A DNA stretch of 64,000 bases from Paracoccus haematequi (lineage in GTDB: Bacteria > Pseudomonadota > Alphaproteobacteria > Rhodobacterales > Rhodobacteraceae): positions 477,402 through 541,401 of the forward strand of contig CAMCVS010000001.1 in the NCBI GenBank assembly GCA_945881965.1. Direction: 5' to 3'. The position numbers and the translations under genes were made by a program. The notes below the pieces were generated by a model. That model did not search any database. It saw only the letters and a program-made list of their open reading frames with translations, and had not been told where the DNA came from. Positions 34,641 through 44,655 of the stretch are shown here, piece after piece. Every line of letters begins with the position of its first letter. Position 1 is the first letter of the stretch.

Positions 34641-35738
34641 ATGGGGTTCAAGATGGGTATCGTCGGGCTGCCGAATGTCGGCAAATCGACGCTTTTCAAT
34701 GCGCTGACCCGGACGGCCGCCGCGCAGGCGTCGAATTTCCCGTTCTGCACCATCGAGCCGAACGTGGGCGAGGTGTCGGTGCCCGATGCGCGGCTGGACA
34801 GACTGGCCGAGATTGCCGGGTCGAAACAGATCATCCCGACGCGGATGACCTTTGTCGATATCGCTGGGCTGGTGAAAGGCGCGTCCAAGGGCGAGGGGCT
34901 GGGCAACCAGTTTCTGGCCAATATCCGCGAGACGGACGCGATTGCCCATGTGCTGCGCTGTTTCGAGGACGCCGATATCACCCATGTCGAGGGGCGGGTC
35001 GATCCGATTGCGGATGCCGAAACCATTGATACCGAATTGATGATTGCCGATATCGACAGCTGCGAAAAGCGGCTGGCGAATCTGGCGCGCAGGGTCAAGG
35101 GCGGCGACAAGGACGCGCTGGATCAGGAACGCCTGCTGAAGGCGGCGCTGGCGGCGCTGTCGGATGGCAAGCCGGCGCGCACCGTTGCCGTGGCCGCCGA
35201 TGATCAAAAGCAGTGGCGGATGCTGCAACTGTTGACGACCAAGCCGGTGCTGTATGTCTGCAACGTGGCGGAATCCGATGCGGCGACCGGCAATGCCCTG
35301 TCGGCCAAGGTGGCGGCGATGGCGGCGGCGCAGGGCAACAGCCATGTGGTGATTTCCGCCCGCATCGAAGAAGAGCTGGCGCAGATGGACCGCGCCGATG
35401 CCGCCGTGTTCCTTGAGGAAATGGGGCTGGACGAGGCCGGGTTGGACCGGCTGATCAAGGCGGGCTATGCGCTGTTGGGGTTGCAAACCTATTTCACCGT
35501 CGGCCCCAAGGAGGCGCGCGCCTGGACCATTCGCGGCGGCACCTTGGCCCCGCAGGCCGCAGGCGTGATCCACGGCGATTTCGAGCGCGGGTTCATCCGG
35601 GCGGAAACCGTGGCCTATGCGGATTACGTGGCGCTTGGCGGTGAAACCAAGGCGCGGGCCGAAGGCAAGCTGCGGGCCGAGGGCAAGACCTATCTGGTGC
35701 AAGACGGCGACGTCCTGCATTTCCTGTTCAACACCTGA
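34641..35738 (+). CDS. ychF: Redox-regulated ATPase / OBG-type YchF
   Basis: A 365-residue P-loop ATPase that binds ribosomes. G1 is [14 protein letters not shown] at 9-22, followed by the switch region [27 protein letters not shown], and the C-terminal TGS domain with [29 protein letters not shown] and the ending [14 protein letters not shown] specificity is a family trait. The start at 34641 follows GGAGG. It converges with the XRE-TPR gene. Confidence 0.97.
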   Translation: MGFKMGIVGLPNVGKSTLFNALTRTAAAQASNFPFCTIEPNVGEVSVPDARLDRLAEIAGSKQIIPTRMTFVDIAGLVKGASKGEGLGNQFLANIRETDAIAHVLRCFEDADITHVEGRVDPIADAETIDTELMIADIDSCEKRLANLARRVKGGDKDALDQERLLKAALAALSDGKPARTVAVAADDQKQWRMLQLLTTKPVLYVCNVAESDAATGNALSAKVAAMAAAQGNSHVVISARIEEELAQMDRADAAVFLEEMGLDEAGLDRLIKAGYALLGLQTYFTVGPKEARAWTIRGGTLAPQAAGVIHGDFERGFIRAETVAYADYVALGGETKARAEGKLRAEGKTYLVQDGDVLHFLFNT

Positions 35739-35745
35739 GGCGGGA

Positions 35746-37377
35746 TCACGCCGGAAGGCGCGCGGCGGCGATGCGGGCCAGAAGGTCGTCACAGCGTTCG
35801 GTCTGGTAATCCGATCCGTCCACGAACACAGCGCGGGCGGCGCGAACATGATGTTCCGCCTCGTCCAGTAGCGCCGGGTCGGGGTCCAGATCGTGGCGGG
35901 CAAGGGCCAGGTCAGCGATGTTCCATTGCAGCCCGGCCCATCTGAAAGCAGCCTTCTGGCGCAGGTCAGGGATGGTTTCACAGGCCGCATAGGCATCGCG
36001 CGCCTGTTGCAACAGCGCGCGGTCTCCGGTCAGCGCGCCTTGCCACCGCAGGGCAAGCGCGAGGTTGTTCCGTGTTGTTGTCCAATCCAGCGGGTCTGCT
36101 GCGCGGTTTTTCAGCGACAGCGCGGTGGTCAGGGCCGCCACCGCCTCGGTCAGTGGCGCTGCGTCGCGGGTGATCTCGCCCAATTTGGTCAGAGCACCGC
36201 CGAGGTTGTTCCTTGCATCCTTGGAATCCTCGTCCGCCGTAAGCACACCTAACGCTGAACGATTTGCCGCGATTGCCCGGCGCATGATGGCAGGATCAGC
36301 CGCGCGTTCCCCCATTTCCATCAGCACACCACCAAGTCCACCTTGGCACGCCGCCCAGATCGTGGCGTCCTTGACCGGGGATGTCCGGTCAACGGCTGCC
36401 TGTATCGCATTGTGCGCCAGTTCAAGGTCGCGCGGGCGGCTCGACCGTTCGCCAAGGCGAAGATAGCAAATGCCAAGGTCATGCAGCGCAATCGCCTCCA
36501 GCCCGCGTTTGCCCTTGACCCGGTCCCAATTCCTGCGCGCCAATTCAAGCGCGACGCGCAAGGCAAAGATGTCGCCGCGGCGTTCACCGTCCTGAAGCCA
36601 TTCATCCAAAAGCCTGCTTATCGCCGGGAACAGTTTCCCGCGATCCGGCTGTTGGCGCAGATCGGCCAGCAGCCGGTCCGCCGCCGCTTTGGGGTCGTTG
36701 CGCAGCCGGTCCTGGCTCAACCGTTGGTTCAGCATCTGGCGGCGGGCCTCGGCCATCCGTTCCTGCGTCGCCTGCTGATCCGCCAGCATCCGCCGTTCAG
36801 CCGCGTCCAGCACCGCGTCGGCCTGATCCAGCGCGCCGGCATCGTTCAGCCTGGCCACCTCGGCCATCACGGCGGTCAACTGGCTGCCGACATTATCCCC
36901 CGGCATCGCGCCGCGCGCTCGCAGCGCGGCAGCAGTTTCCAGCGCGATGCGCACCGCATCATAGGCGGTCTGCAAATCGCGGTAGCTGCCTCCGGCATAG
37001 GCATTGGCCAGCGCGATCAGCAAATCTTCGCTGGCCCCTGCGGTCGCGTCGTCGCGGGTGATGCGGTCAAAGATGCGGTCGGCGTCGCGTTCGGCGGGCG
37101 TCTCGTCGGTGTCCGGAGGGGCGTCATCCCCTGCCGTGCCCGCCACCAGAAATCGGTCAACCCAGGCTGGATCAAGGTCCAGCGCAAGGATCAGACGCCC
37201 GACGCTGCGCGCGGTCAGGGTGTCTTTCTGACCATTCTCGATCTTGGACAACAGGGATTTGCCGATCTTCGGCTTCACCGCCGCGCCCAGTTCGTCCAGC
37301 GTCCAGCCGCGCAAGGCGCGCGCGCGTTTCACGGCAGTGCCGAAAGCCAGCAAATCATCAGGGGAAACTTTGGACAA
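35746..37377 (-). CDS. XRE-type HTH protein with long TPR-like helical region
   Basis: A 543-residue cytoplasmic protein. Residues 10-70 form an XRE helix-turn-helix (FGTAVKRARALRGWTLDELG, KIGKSLLSKIENGQKDTL). An acidic linker (PPDTDETPAERDADRIFD) leads to an alpha-helical region from about 115 with TPR-like units, for example GLEAIALHDLGICYLRLG, DARNNLGGALTKLGE and TTRNNLALALRWQG. The design resembles regulators whose TPRs bind a peptide or partner. No partner is obvious; a tiny membrane protein gene lies divergently upstream. Function unknown. Confidence 0.8.
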   Translation of the reverse strand: MSKVSPDDLLAFGTAVKRARALRGWTLDELGAAVKPKIGKSLLSKIENGQKDTLTARSVGRLILALDLDPAWVDRFLVAGTAGDDAPPDTDETPAERDADRIFDRITRDDATAGASEDLLIALANAYAGGSYRDLQTAYDAVRIALETAAALRARGAMPGDNVGSQLTAVMAEVARLNDAGALDQADAVLDAAERRMLADQQATQERMAEARRQMLNQRLSQDRLRNDPKAAADRLLADLRQQPDRGKLFPAISRLLDEWLQDGERRGDIFALRVALELARRNWDRVKGKRGLEAIALHDLGICYLRLGERSSRPRDLELAHNAIQAAVDRTSPVKDATIWAACQGGLGGVLMEMGERAADPAIMRRAIAANRSALGVLTADEDSKDARNNLGGALTKLGEITRDAAPLTEAVAALTTALSLKNRAADPLDWTTTRNNLALALRWQGALTGDRALLQQARDAYAACETIPDLRQKAAFRWAGLQWNIADLALARHDLDPDPALLDEAEHHVRAARAVFVDGSDYQTERCDDLLARIAAARLPA

Positions 37378-37526
37378 CTGCCGTCACTTTCCGGAAACCA
37401 AAGGACACCCGGAACAAGCCCCGGAAACTCTGTGTGACTGCGAAATCCGGCCAGACCTGCGATTATGTCAATGTCGACAACGTCTTAACCAAGGCGGGCC
37501 CGCCGCAACCATAAGAAGGATACCTT

Positions 37527-37685
37527 ATGATGTGGCAACTGCAAGACTATCTGAACTACCTGTTGGGCGCGGACGGGAGCAATCTGGTCTTTGCCATCCT
37601 GTGCCTGTGGGCGGTGACCGGACGCTGGCCGGTCCTGTGCGCGGTGGTGACCGCGTTGGTGCATCTGGCGCTTGTCCTGATGTGA
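37527..37685 (+). CDS. Tiny hydrophobic membrane protein, 52 residues
   Basis: The frame begins ATGATG, preceded by AAGAAGGA at a suitable distance, and encodes MMWQLQDYLNYLLGADGS followed by two hydrophobic helices separated by GRWP. It is short but has good codon use and a proper ribosome-binding site. I do not recognise the family. It is divergent from the XRE-TPR gene and followed by a 15-bp hairpin. Confidence 0.6.
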   Translation: MMWQLQDYLNYLLGADGSNLVFAILCLWAVTGRWPVLCAVVTALVHLALVLM

Positions 37686-37704
37686 AACAGCCTGTGTGAC
37701 CCGG

Positions 37705-37739
37705 CCAGCGCCCGGCGATTTGCATCGTCCGGGCGCTGG
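37705..37739. terminator. Long GC-rich hairpin after tiny membrane gene
   Basis: CCAGCGCCCGGCGAT (37705-37719) pairs with ATCG-T-CCGGGCGCTGG (37724-37739), one bulged T, around a 4-nt loop (TTGC). No T-run follows; it is 20 bp after the stop codon and 119 bp from the convergent polA stop. Confidence 0.5.
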
Positions 37740-37857
37740 GATCATGCGTCTGTATGACTTGGGCCAGCCGGACATTGCGCCACCATTCAAAGGTGTGGCT
37801 TGGCTTGTGTCGGGGCATCCCTTTGCGGCGGGCAGTCGGACGCCATACGGGGTGCAA

Positions 37858-40656
37858 TCAATGCGCCGCCGCCCAGTTCGGGCCCTGCCCGGCATCCACC
37901 ACCAAGGGCACGGCCATGCGCACCGCAGGCTCTGCCGCCTCTTGCATCACGTCGCGGGCGATGGTGATCAGGGCTTCGGCGGCGTCTGCATCGACTTCGA
38001 ACAGCAGTTCGTCGTGGACCTGCAACAGCATCTTCGCGGGCATCCCCGCAATCGCCGCAGGCATGCGGATCATCGCGCGGCGGATCACGTCGGCGGCGGT
38101 GCCTTGGATCGGCGCGTTGATCGCGGCGCGTTGGGCGAAACCGGCTGTTGGCCCCTTGGCGTTGATTTCCGGCGTGTGGATCTTGCGCCCAAACAGGGTC
38201 TGGACATAGCCATGTTGACGGGCAAAGGCCTTGGTCGCCTCCATGTAATCCTTGATCCCCGGAAAGCGTTCGAAATAGCGGTCGATGAAGCCTTGGGCAT
38301 CCGCGCGCGGAATCCGCAGGTTGCGCGCAAGGCCAAAGCCCGAAATGCCATAGATCACGCCGAAATTGATCGCCTTGGCCTGACGGCGGATATCGGGCGT
38401 CATCTGGTCCAAGGGCACGTTGAACATTTCCGACGCGGTGGCGGCGTGGATGTCCTGCCCCTGCCGGAACGCCTCTTTCAGGGCGGGCAGGTCGGCGATA
38501 TGGGCCAGAATGCGCAGTTCGATCTGGCTATAGTCCAGCGATACCAGCACCTTGCCAGGTTCTGCAATGAACGCCTCGCGGATGCGGCGGCCTTCTTCGG
38601 ATCGCACAGGGATGTTTTGCAGGTTGGGGTCGGACGACGACAGCCGCCCGGTATTGGCCCCGGTCTGCAGGTAGGACGTATGCACGCGGCCCGTATCGCG
38701 GTTGATATGGTCCTGCAGCGCGTCGGTATAGGTGGATTTCAGCTTGGCCAACTGCCGCCAATCCAGCACGCGGCGGGGCAATTCATGTTCGGTCGCCAGA
38801 TCCTCCAGCACATCGGCACCCGTCGCGTAGGCGCCGGTCTTGCCGGTCTTGCCGCCCGCCAGCCCCATCTTGTCGAACAGGATTTCGCCCAGTTGTTTGG
38901 GCGAACCTACGTTGAACGGCTGTCCGGCAAGGGCGTGGATATCCGCCTCCAGCCCCGCCATCTGCTGCGCGAATGTGTTCGACATCCGCGACAGGGTTTC
39001 GCGGTCCACCTTGATGCCCGCGCGTTCCATCGCGGCCAGCACCGGCACCAGCGGGCGTTCCAGCGTTTCATAGACGGTCGTCACCTGCGTGCGGTGCAGC
39101 GCGGGTTTGAACGCCTGCCACAGGCGCAGCGTGACGTCGGCATCCTCGGCGGCGTAACGCGTCGCATCCGCAATCGCTACGCGGTCAAAGGTGACGGCGG
39201 ATTTGCCAGAGCCGATCAAATCCTTGATTGGGATCGGGTTGTGGCCCAGATAGCGCTCGGCCAGCGCATCCATGCCATGCCCGTGCAACCCGGCATGCAG
39301 CGCATAGGACATCAGCATGGTGTCGTCGATGGGTGCGATGGTGACATCGTAATTCGCCAGCACCTTGGCGTCGTATTTGATGTTCTGCCCGATTTTCAGG
39401 ATCGCGGGGTCGGACAGAACGGGGGCAAGCGCCGCCAGCACCGCGTCGCGGTCCAACTGTCCGGCTGCGCGCGCCGATGCGCCGAACAGGTCACCGCCGC
39501 CGGTGGTATGGCCCACCGGGATGTAGCAGGCCCGCCCCGGTTCGACCGACAGCGAAATACCGACCAGTTCCGCCACCATTTCGTCCAGCGCGGTGGTTTC
39601 GGTATCAAACGCCACATAGCCCTTTTCGCGGATCGCGTTGATCCAGCCCTGCAAGGCGTCCATGTCGGTCACACAGGCGTAGCCGGCGTGGTCAAACGGT
39701 AGCGCGGCGGGCGCATCCGCCGCAGGCCGCGCGGCCATCGCGGCCTCAGGGATCGCGGGCGGGGCCACCTTCAGCGCATCGGCAATGCGTTTGGTCAGGG
39801 TGCGGAATTCCATCTCGGTCAGGAAACCCAGCAGTTTATCGGCGTCCGGCTCGCGCACCTCCAGATCTTCGAGGCCCACATCCAGCGGCATCGCGCAATC
39901 CAGTTGCACCAGCCGCTTTGACAATTCGATCTGCGCGCGGTGGTTCACCAGTGTTTCGCGGCGTTTCGGCTGCGGGATTTCATGGGCGCGGTCCAACAGT
40001 TCCTCAAGACTGCCGAATTCAGTGATCAACAGCGCCGCCGTCTTGATCCCGATCCCCGGCGCGCCCGGCACGTTGTCAACCGAATCGCCCGCCAGCGCCT
40101 GCACATCCACCACGCGGTCGGGGTAAACGCCGAATTTCTCGAACACGCCGTCGCGGTCGATGATCTTGGCCTTCATCGGGTCCAGCATTTCCACGCCGTC
40201 GCCCACCAACTGCATCAGGTCCTTGTCCGAGGACAGGATGGTGACCCGCCCCCCCGCATCGCGGGCACGGCAGGCCAAGGTGGCGATGATGTCGTCGGCC
40301 TCGAACCCCTCTTGTTCCAGACAGGCGATGTTGAAGGCCAGCGTGGCGGTGCGCGTCAGCGGGATTTGCGGGCGCAGGTCTGCGGGCATCTCCTCGCGGT
40401 TGGCCTTATACAGGTCATACATGTCATTGCGGAAGGTGTGGCTGCCCTTGTCGAACACCACGGCCACATGGGTGACATCGCCGCCCGCGTTGCCCTCGAC
40501 ATAACGTTGCAGCATGTTGCAAAACCCGCTGACCGCGCCAATCGGCAGGCCATCGGATTTCCGCGTCAGGGGCGGCAGCGCGTGATAGGCGCGAAAGATA
40601 TAGGCAGAGCCGTCGATCAGGTGCAGGTGGCATCCCTTGCCGAATGTGGCGGTCAT
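37858..40656 (-). CDS. polA: DNA polymerase I
   Basis: A 932-residue enzyme for Okazaki-fragment processing and repair. The N-terminal 5'-3' exonuclease occupies about 1-290 (FDKGSHTFRNDMYDLYKANR, GFEADDIIATLA). The 3'-5' proofreading domain is about 320-500 and looks active (VAFDTETTALDEMVAELVG). The polymerase domain has SLDYSQIELRILAHI (motif A), RRQAKAINFGVIYGISGFGL (motif B) and LLQVHDELLFEV (motif C). It is complete and of the usual length. The large antisense open frame opposite is spurious. Confidence 0.98.
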   Translation of the reverse strand: MTATFGKGCHLHLIDGSAYIFRAYHALPPLTRKSDGLPIGAVSGFCNMLQRYVEGNAGGDVTHVAVVFDKGSHTFRNDMYDLYKANREEMPADLRPQIPLTRTATLAFNIACLEQEGFEADDIIATLACRARDAGGRVTILSSDKDLMQLVGDGVEMLDPMKAKIIDRDGVFEKFGVYPDRVVDVQALAGDSVDNVPGAPGIGIKTAALLITEFGSLEELLDRAHEIPQPKRRETLVNHRAQIELSKRLVQLDCAMPLDVGLEDLEVREPDADKLLGFLTEMEFRTLTKRIADALKVAPPAIPEAAMAARPAADAPAALPFDHAGYACVTDMDALQGWINAIREKGYVAFDTETTALDEMVAELVGISLSVEPGRACYIPVGHTTGGGDLFGASARAAGQLDRDAVLAALAPVLSDPAILKIGQNIKYDAKVLANYDVTIAPIDDTMLMSYALHAGLHGHGMDALAERYLGHNPIPIKDLIGSGKSAVTFDRVAIADATRYAAEDADVTLRLWQAFKPALHRTQVTTVYETLERPLVPVLAAMERAGIKVDRETLSRMSNTFAQQMAGLEADIHALAGQPFNVGSPKQLGEILFDKMGLAGGKTGKTGAYATGADVLEDLATEHELPRRVLDWRQLAKLKSTYTDALQDHINRDTGRVHTSYLQTGANTGRLSSSDPNLQNIPVRSEEGRRIREAFIAEPGKVLVSLDYSQIELRILAHIADLPALKEAFRQGQDIHAATASEMFNVPLDQMTPDIRRQAKAINFGVIYGISGFGLARNLRIPRADAQGFIDRYFERFPGIKDYMEATKAFARQHGYVQTLFGRKIHTPEINAKGPTAGFAQRAAINAPIQGTAADVIRRAMIRMPAAIAGMPAKMLLQVHDELLFEVDADAAEALITIARDVMQEAAEPAVRMAVPLVVDAGQGPNWAAAH

Positions 40657-40723
40657 CGCGTTCCCCCTTGGTCACCCGCGCGTTTTGCCATGTTCCGCCC
40701 GACGCTGCCAGCCGCTGTTTCGG

Positions 40724-42970
40724 TCAGACAGCGGCCCCCGCCGCCTTGGCGGCCATATCCGCATCGGCCTGTGCCACGGTTTCAGCGGCGGCGGCGGCCA
40801 CGCGCCGCGCCTGATCGTCGGTCAGTGACGCGCCGCCCTCGCCAAGGTTGACCTTGACCTCGCGACGGGCGAACTGGATGCCGGCCTTGTCGAATTCCTC
40901 TTTGACGCGGGTAAAGGCGCGCTTGCGGATTTCGAATTGCTTGCCGGGCTTGTGGGTGAACTTGGCCCGCACCACGACGCCGTAATCGTTGAATTCGGCC
41001 ACGCCCTGGCTTTTGAACGGTTCGATGAAATACGGCCCCAATTCCGGGTCAACCAGCATTTCCTGCCCGATCCGCTTGAAGATCTTGCGCACCTGTTCGA
41101 TGTCGGTGTCGAACGGCAGCGTGAACTTCAGCTTCATGATCCCCCAGTCGCGGCCGAAATTGGTGACGTTCTTGATCTCGCCGTAAGGGATGATCAGAAC
41201 CGGGCCCTTGCTGTCGCGCAAGGTGATCGACCGCAGGGAAATGCGTTCTACCGCGCCGCTGGCCCCGCCGACGTCAATGTATTCGTTCAGCCGGAACGCG
41301 TCGTCGAACAGGAAGAAGATGCCCGACACCACATCCTTGACCAGCGTCTGCGCGCCGAACCCGACGGCAAGACCAACCACGCCCGCGCCCGCGATCAATG
41401 GCCCGACGTTCACACCAAGGCTGGTCAGAATGGCGAACAGACAGGTCATGGCAATGACCACCAGCGCGGTCGCCCGCAGCAACGGCAGAAGCGTGGCGGT
41501 GCGCGTCGCCGCTTCGCCGCCGATCACCTCGTCGCGGTCGCCTTCGGGCATGCCGGGGCGGGTTTCGGATGCCACGCGCACGTCGATGATGGTGCGGATG
41601 AAATCCCAGATCGCCCAGCCGACAATCGCGGTCAACACCACGCTGATGACGGTGCGCAGATTGCGCCCTGCGGGGCCGCTGGCCGCCAGCGTTTCCGGGT
41701 CCAGCCGCCAGATGGCCAGCACGCTGATCAGCCCGGCGGCAATAATCAGCCCGCGCGCCGAGGTGCCGATGGCGGCGCGCACCCGGTCGTCCATGTCTTG
41801 CGCGCGCAGGTAATGCACCAGGATGCGGTAGCCGATCCAGAACCCCACCACTGTCAGGTAGGTGACGAATATCTTGCCCGCCACTACATCGACATTGCCA
41901 TTGATCAGCCCGCCCAGCGTGAACACCGCCCAGACGCACAGGAACAGCACCGATGTGATGGCCGCCCAGTTGCGGGTCAGCGCCGCCATCACCGACCGAT
42001 CATCGGGCGGGGGCAGCAGATCGACCGTCGCGCGGTACACCCACCAGGTGCCCGCCAGCGCCAGAGTGATCCAGACCACGCCCAACAGCAGGGTCCACAG
42101 GTTCGGCGTGCCCTCAGGCGCGCCGAATTGCGCCATCAGGTCGGCGGTCACGGTTTCGAACATCCACAGCCCGGCCAGCGCGGCCAGCACACCATGCACC
42201 CGGGCCGTCGCGGTGTCGCTGAGCGCGACCAGCCGGTATATCGGCCAGTCACGCGGGAACATGAATTCCGCCGCCGCCCGCACGATCATGACAACCGTGA
42301 CCACCGCGATATAGCCCGACGCGAACAGCCGGATATCGGGGTGGTGAAACAGCAGATACAACGTGGCCATCGCGGTGACGGCAAAGGCCAGCACGCCGGA
42401 CAATTCCAGCAGCAGGAAGAACCCGGCATCCAGAATGGTGCGCACCGACCCATAGGACCCCTTGTCGATATTGCGCTGCGCCACGACGGCTTGCTGCGTG
42501 CTGATGCGCTGCCGCCAAAAGTATCGCACCGCGCCCCCGGCGACCACGCTGACCATCAGTGCCAAAAGCCCCAGCCCGACCCCGCCCGCCGCCGCCAATC
42601 GCGCCGGAATTGCGCCGATCCCCGCCCCCAGTTCGGGCAGCTTGGCCAGCAGCGCGGCGGCATTCGCGGTCAGGGTATCGCCGATGTCGCGGGTGCTGGA
42701 CATCATGCCCGCCATCCCCGCACTGGACGCGGCCTCGGCGGCCCGGCGGGTGGCAAATTCGGTGATCAGGATGTCGCGCACCTGTTCATCGCTCAGCCGC
42801 GCCAGCAGGACCTGAAATTCGGCCTCGGTCAATGTTGCGGGCAAAGTGACAGTGGAACCAGGGGCCTGTGCGGTTTGGGCCTGCACGCCGGTCGCAGGTA
42901 ACAGCGCGATCAGGGTCAGGCCAAGGGCCAGCAGCAGCCCGCAAAGCCGGGGGTTTGATCGTTTGAACAT
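40724..42970 (-). CDS. Large MscS-family mechanosensitive channel
   Basis: A 748-residue inner-membrane protein with a signal peptide (MFKRSNPRLCGLLLALGLTL, cleavage near VQAQ). A short periplasmic segment precedes about ten membrane helices. The pore helix has NVGPLIAGAGVVGLAVGFGA, followed by the beta domain FRLNEYIDVGGASGAVERIS and LIIPYGEIKNVTNFGRDW. A C-terminal alpha/beta domain extends to 700. It resembles YbiO/YnaI-like members that relieve osmotic stress. It lies upstream of polA on the same strand with a 67-bp gap. Confidence 0.9.
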   Translation of the reverse strand: MFKRSNPRLCGLLLALGLTLIALLPATGVQAQTAQAPGSTVTLPATLTEAEFQVLLARLSDEQVRDILITEFATRRAAEAASSAGMAGMMSSTRDIGDTLTANAAALLAKLPELGAGIGAIPARLAAAGGVGLGLLALMVSVVAGGAVRYFWRQRISTQQAVVAQRNIDKGSYGSVRTILDAGFFLLLELSGVLAFAVTAMATLYLLFHHPDIRLFASGYIAVVTVVMIVRAAAEFMFPRDWPIYRLVALSDTATARVHGVLAALAGLWMFETVTADLMAQFGAPEGTPNLWTLLLGVVWITLALAGTWWVYRATVDLLPPPDDRSVMAALTRNWAAITSVLFLCVWAVFTLGGLINGNVDVVAGKIFVTYLTVVGFWIGYRILVHYLRAQDMDDRVRAAIGTSARGLIIAAGLISVLAIWRLDPETLAASGPAGRNLRTVISVVLTAIVGWAIWDFIRTIIDVRVASETRPGMPEGDRDEVIGGEAATRTATLLPLLRATALVVIAMTCLFAILTSLGVNVGPLIAGAGVVGLAVGFGAQTLVKDVVSGIFFLFDDAFRLNEYIDVGGASGAVERISLRSITLRDSKGPVLIIPYGEIKNVTNFGRDWGIMKLKFTLPFDTDIEQVRKIFKRIGQEMLVDPELGPYFIEPFKSQGVAEFNDYGVVVRAKFTHKPGKQFEIRKRAFTRVKEEFDKAGIQFARREVKVNLGEGGASLTDDQARRVAAAAAETVAQADADMAAKAAGAAV

Positions 42971-43099
42971 GCGTCATCCTTTCGCGGCGGGCGGTCGTTC
43001 TTGCGCGGCAGGCTTATACCGATGCTGCGACGGTTTCTGTACAGTTCATGACAAACCCGGCGAAACCGCGACGGTATCGACGGGCATAGGGCCTGTTCG

Positions 43100-43594
43100 T
43101 CACGACGCGCCTTGCAGGAAATCCAGCTTGCTCAGGGGGACGCCGTTGTGGCGCAAGATGTTATAGCTGGTGGTCACGTGGAAATAGAAATGCGGCCGGG
43201 CAAAGCGCGCCAAATAGGCCGCGCCGGTCATCATCGGCCCGTCAGACCGGCCGGGCATGGGCAGGTCGCGCGCCTCGGCCCCTTCGAACGCGGCCTCGGG
43301 GATGGTGTCCAGAAAGGCGATGGTCGCCGCGATGCGCGCTTGCAGATCAGCAAATGTCGTTTCGCTATCCTCGTTACGCGGCGCGGGGGTCTGCGACAGG
43401 CGGGCCCCGGTGAATTTGGCGGCATCGCAGGCGGTTTGCACGTTGCGGATCAGGTGGAACATGTCGGGGTAAAGCCGCGCTTTCAGCAGCGCCTCGGGGT
43501 CGATCTTGTGCGCGGCGCAATGCGCCTCGGCCTTGGTCAGGATCGCGGCCAGACAGCGCAAGGCATGGGTGAAATCGGGGATGGGGGTCTGCAT
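43100..43594 (-). CDS. DUF1993 family protein
   Basis: A 164-residue helical protein recognised as DUF1993 (DinB-like four-helix). Typical stretches are FTHALRCLAAILTKAEAH, ALLKARLYPDMFHLIRNVQTACD and RPHFYFHVTTSYNILRHNGVPL with its histidines. The biochemical role is unknown. The start at 43594 follows AGGAGA. It is downstream of the SnoaL-like gene on the same strand, so the two may be cotranscribed. Confidence 0.85.
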   Translation of the reverse strand: MQTPIPDFTHALRCLAAILTKAEAHCAAHKIDPEALLKARLYPDMFHLIRNVQTACDAAKFTGARLSQTPAPRNEDSETTFADLQARIAATIAFLDTIPEAAFEGAEARDLPMPGRSDGPMMTGAAYLARFARPHFYFHVTTSYNILRHNGVPLSKLDFLQGAS

Positions 43595-43668
43595 GGTGTC
43601 TCCTGTCATGCGCGGGAATCGCAGGCGGCCATGGCACCGCCTGCGATCCATGTCGGGATCATTCGCCC

Positions 43669-44529
43669 TTATTTGGCGTCAAAACCGCCAAACATGCCAT
43701 TGGTATTTGCCAATCCTGCCGTCGGAACCGGCTGGATCACGTCCCAATGTTCGACGATCTTGCCGCCGTCCATGCGGAACAGGTCGTAGAAGGCGTTGGT
43801 GGTGCCGTTCCACTGGCCTTCGCTGACGGTCAGGACGAAGTTGCCCTCGCCCAGCACAGCATGGATTTCCTTGTAGACGAACATATTGTTCGCGGCCGTC
43901 AGCGCCTCGACCGCCGCGACGATGCCGCTCAGCCCGTCGGCGATCATCGGGTTGTGCTGGGCATAGCTGTCCGCGCTTATGTAATCGGTGATCTTGGCCG
44001 GGTTCTTGCCCATCAGCACGTCCTCGATCAGCGCCACGGCCAGCGCCTTGTTCGCGGCGGTCTTGTCCAGATCGGTCACTTCGGTCGGGCCGTCGGTTTG
44101 CGTTCTGCCGCTGGCGGTTTCGCTCACCAACACCGTCATCGCATCCCAATGCTCGGCCACCTTGCCATTCTCGTCGACCCGGATGATGTCAAATGCCACC
44201 ATCTCATCAGCGCCGAACGGGGCCGCATTGCGCCAGATGTTGTGCATGAAGACATAGTTGCCGTCCTCGAACATCCGGACGTTTTCGGCCGTGGTTCCGG
44301 CCTCTTTCAGCACCGGCAGCAGCCCGATGAAGGGCTCAAGCCCGGTGGGCACAAAGGGGTTGTGCTGGATGTAATCGGCGTTGGCCATTTCGCGCATCTT
44401 TTCGACATCGCCTTGCATGACAGCACCCAAGAAGGCGCCGACGATGGGCTTGATGGACGCGGCCTCTTGGGCAAAGGCGGTGGTCGCCAATAAAGTGGCC
44501 GCAGTGGCGGCAATCAGGGTCGATGTCAT
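43669..44529 (-). CDS. Exported SnoaL-like (NTF2-fold) protein, two domains
   Basis: A 286-residue protein with a signal peptide (MTSTLIAATAATLLATTAFA). It contains two similar NTF2/SnoaL-like units, about 28-140 and 158-275. Each has an EHWD motif (GKVAEHWDAM and GKIVEHWDVIQ) and a NADYIQHNPF/SADSYAQHNPM motif, so the protein arose by duplication. The substrate is unknown. It is divergent from a TetR gene, which may regulate it. DUF1993 lies downstream. Confidence 0.82.
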   Translation of the reverse strand: MTSTLIAATAATLLATTAFAQEAASIKPIVGAFLGAVMQGDVEKMREMANADYIQHNPFVPTGLEPFIGLLPVLKEAGTTAENVRMFEDGNYVFMHNIWRNAAPFGADEMVAFDIIRVDENGKVAEHWDAMTVLVSETASGRTQTDGPTEVTDLDKTAANKALAVALIEDVLMGKNPAKITDYISADSYAQHNPMIADGLSGIVAAVEALTAANNMFVYKEIHAVLGEGNFVLTVSEGQWNGTTNAFYDLFRMDGGKIVEHWDVIQPVPTAGLANTNGMFGGFDAK

Positions 44530-44638
44530 GGGTCAAGTCCTTCGCGTTGTGGGTCGGTGGGTCGGGCGGCCTTTGGGCGGGTTGTGATCGCCGCTACTGA
44601 GTGGTACAAAAACGAGGGACGCGCCGTCAATAATTAAA

Positions 44639-44650
44639 TACCATTCGGTA
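44639..44650. promoter_or_regulatory. Possible TetR operator
   Basis: TACCATTCGGTA is a 4-bp inverted repeat with a 4-bp spacer, 5 bp before the TetR start codon. A related TGGTAC lies at 44602-44607. Weak evidence, but the divergent layout supports local control. Confidence 0.3.
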
Positions 44651-44655
44651 ACAAA

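Noticed and set aside
37525-37857. 110-codon minus-strand frame between XRE gene and polA
   Set aside because: It lies opposite the better-supported 52-residue gene and the hairpin, and has no ribosome-binding site. The phrase FEWWRNVRLAQVIQTHDP looked coding but has no context.
40937-42901. 654-codon open frame antisense to the MscS channel
   Set aside because: Shadow rich in His, Asp and Arg; the channel on the other strand is well supported.
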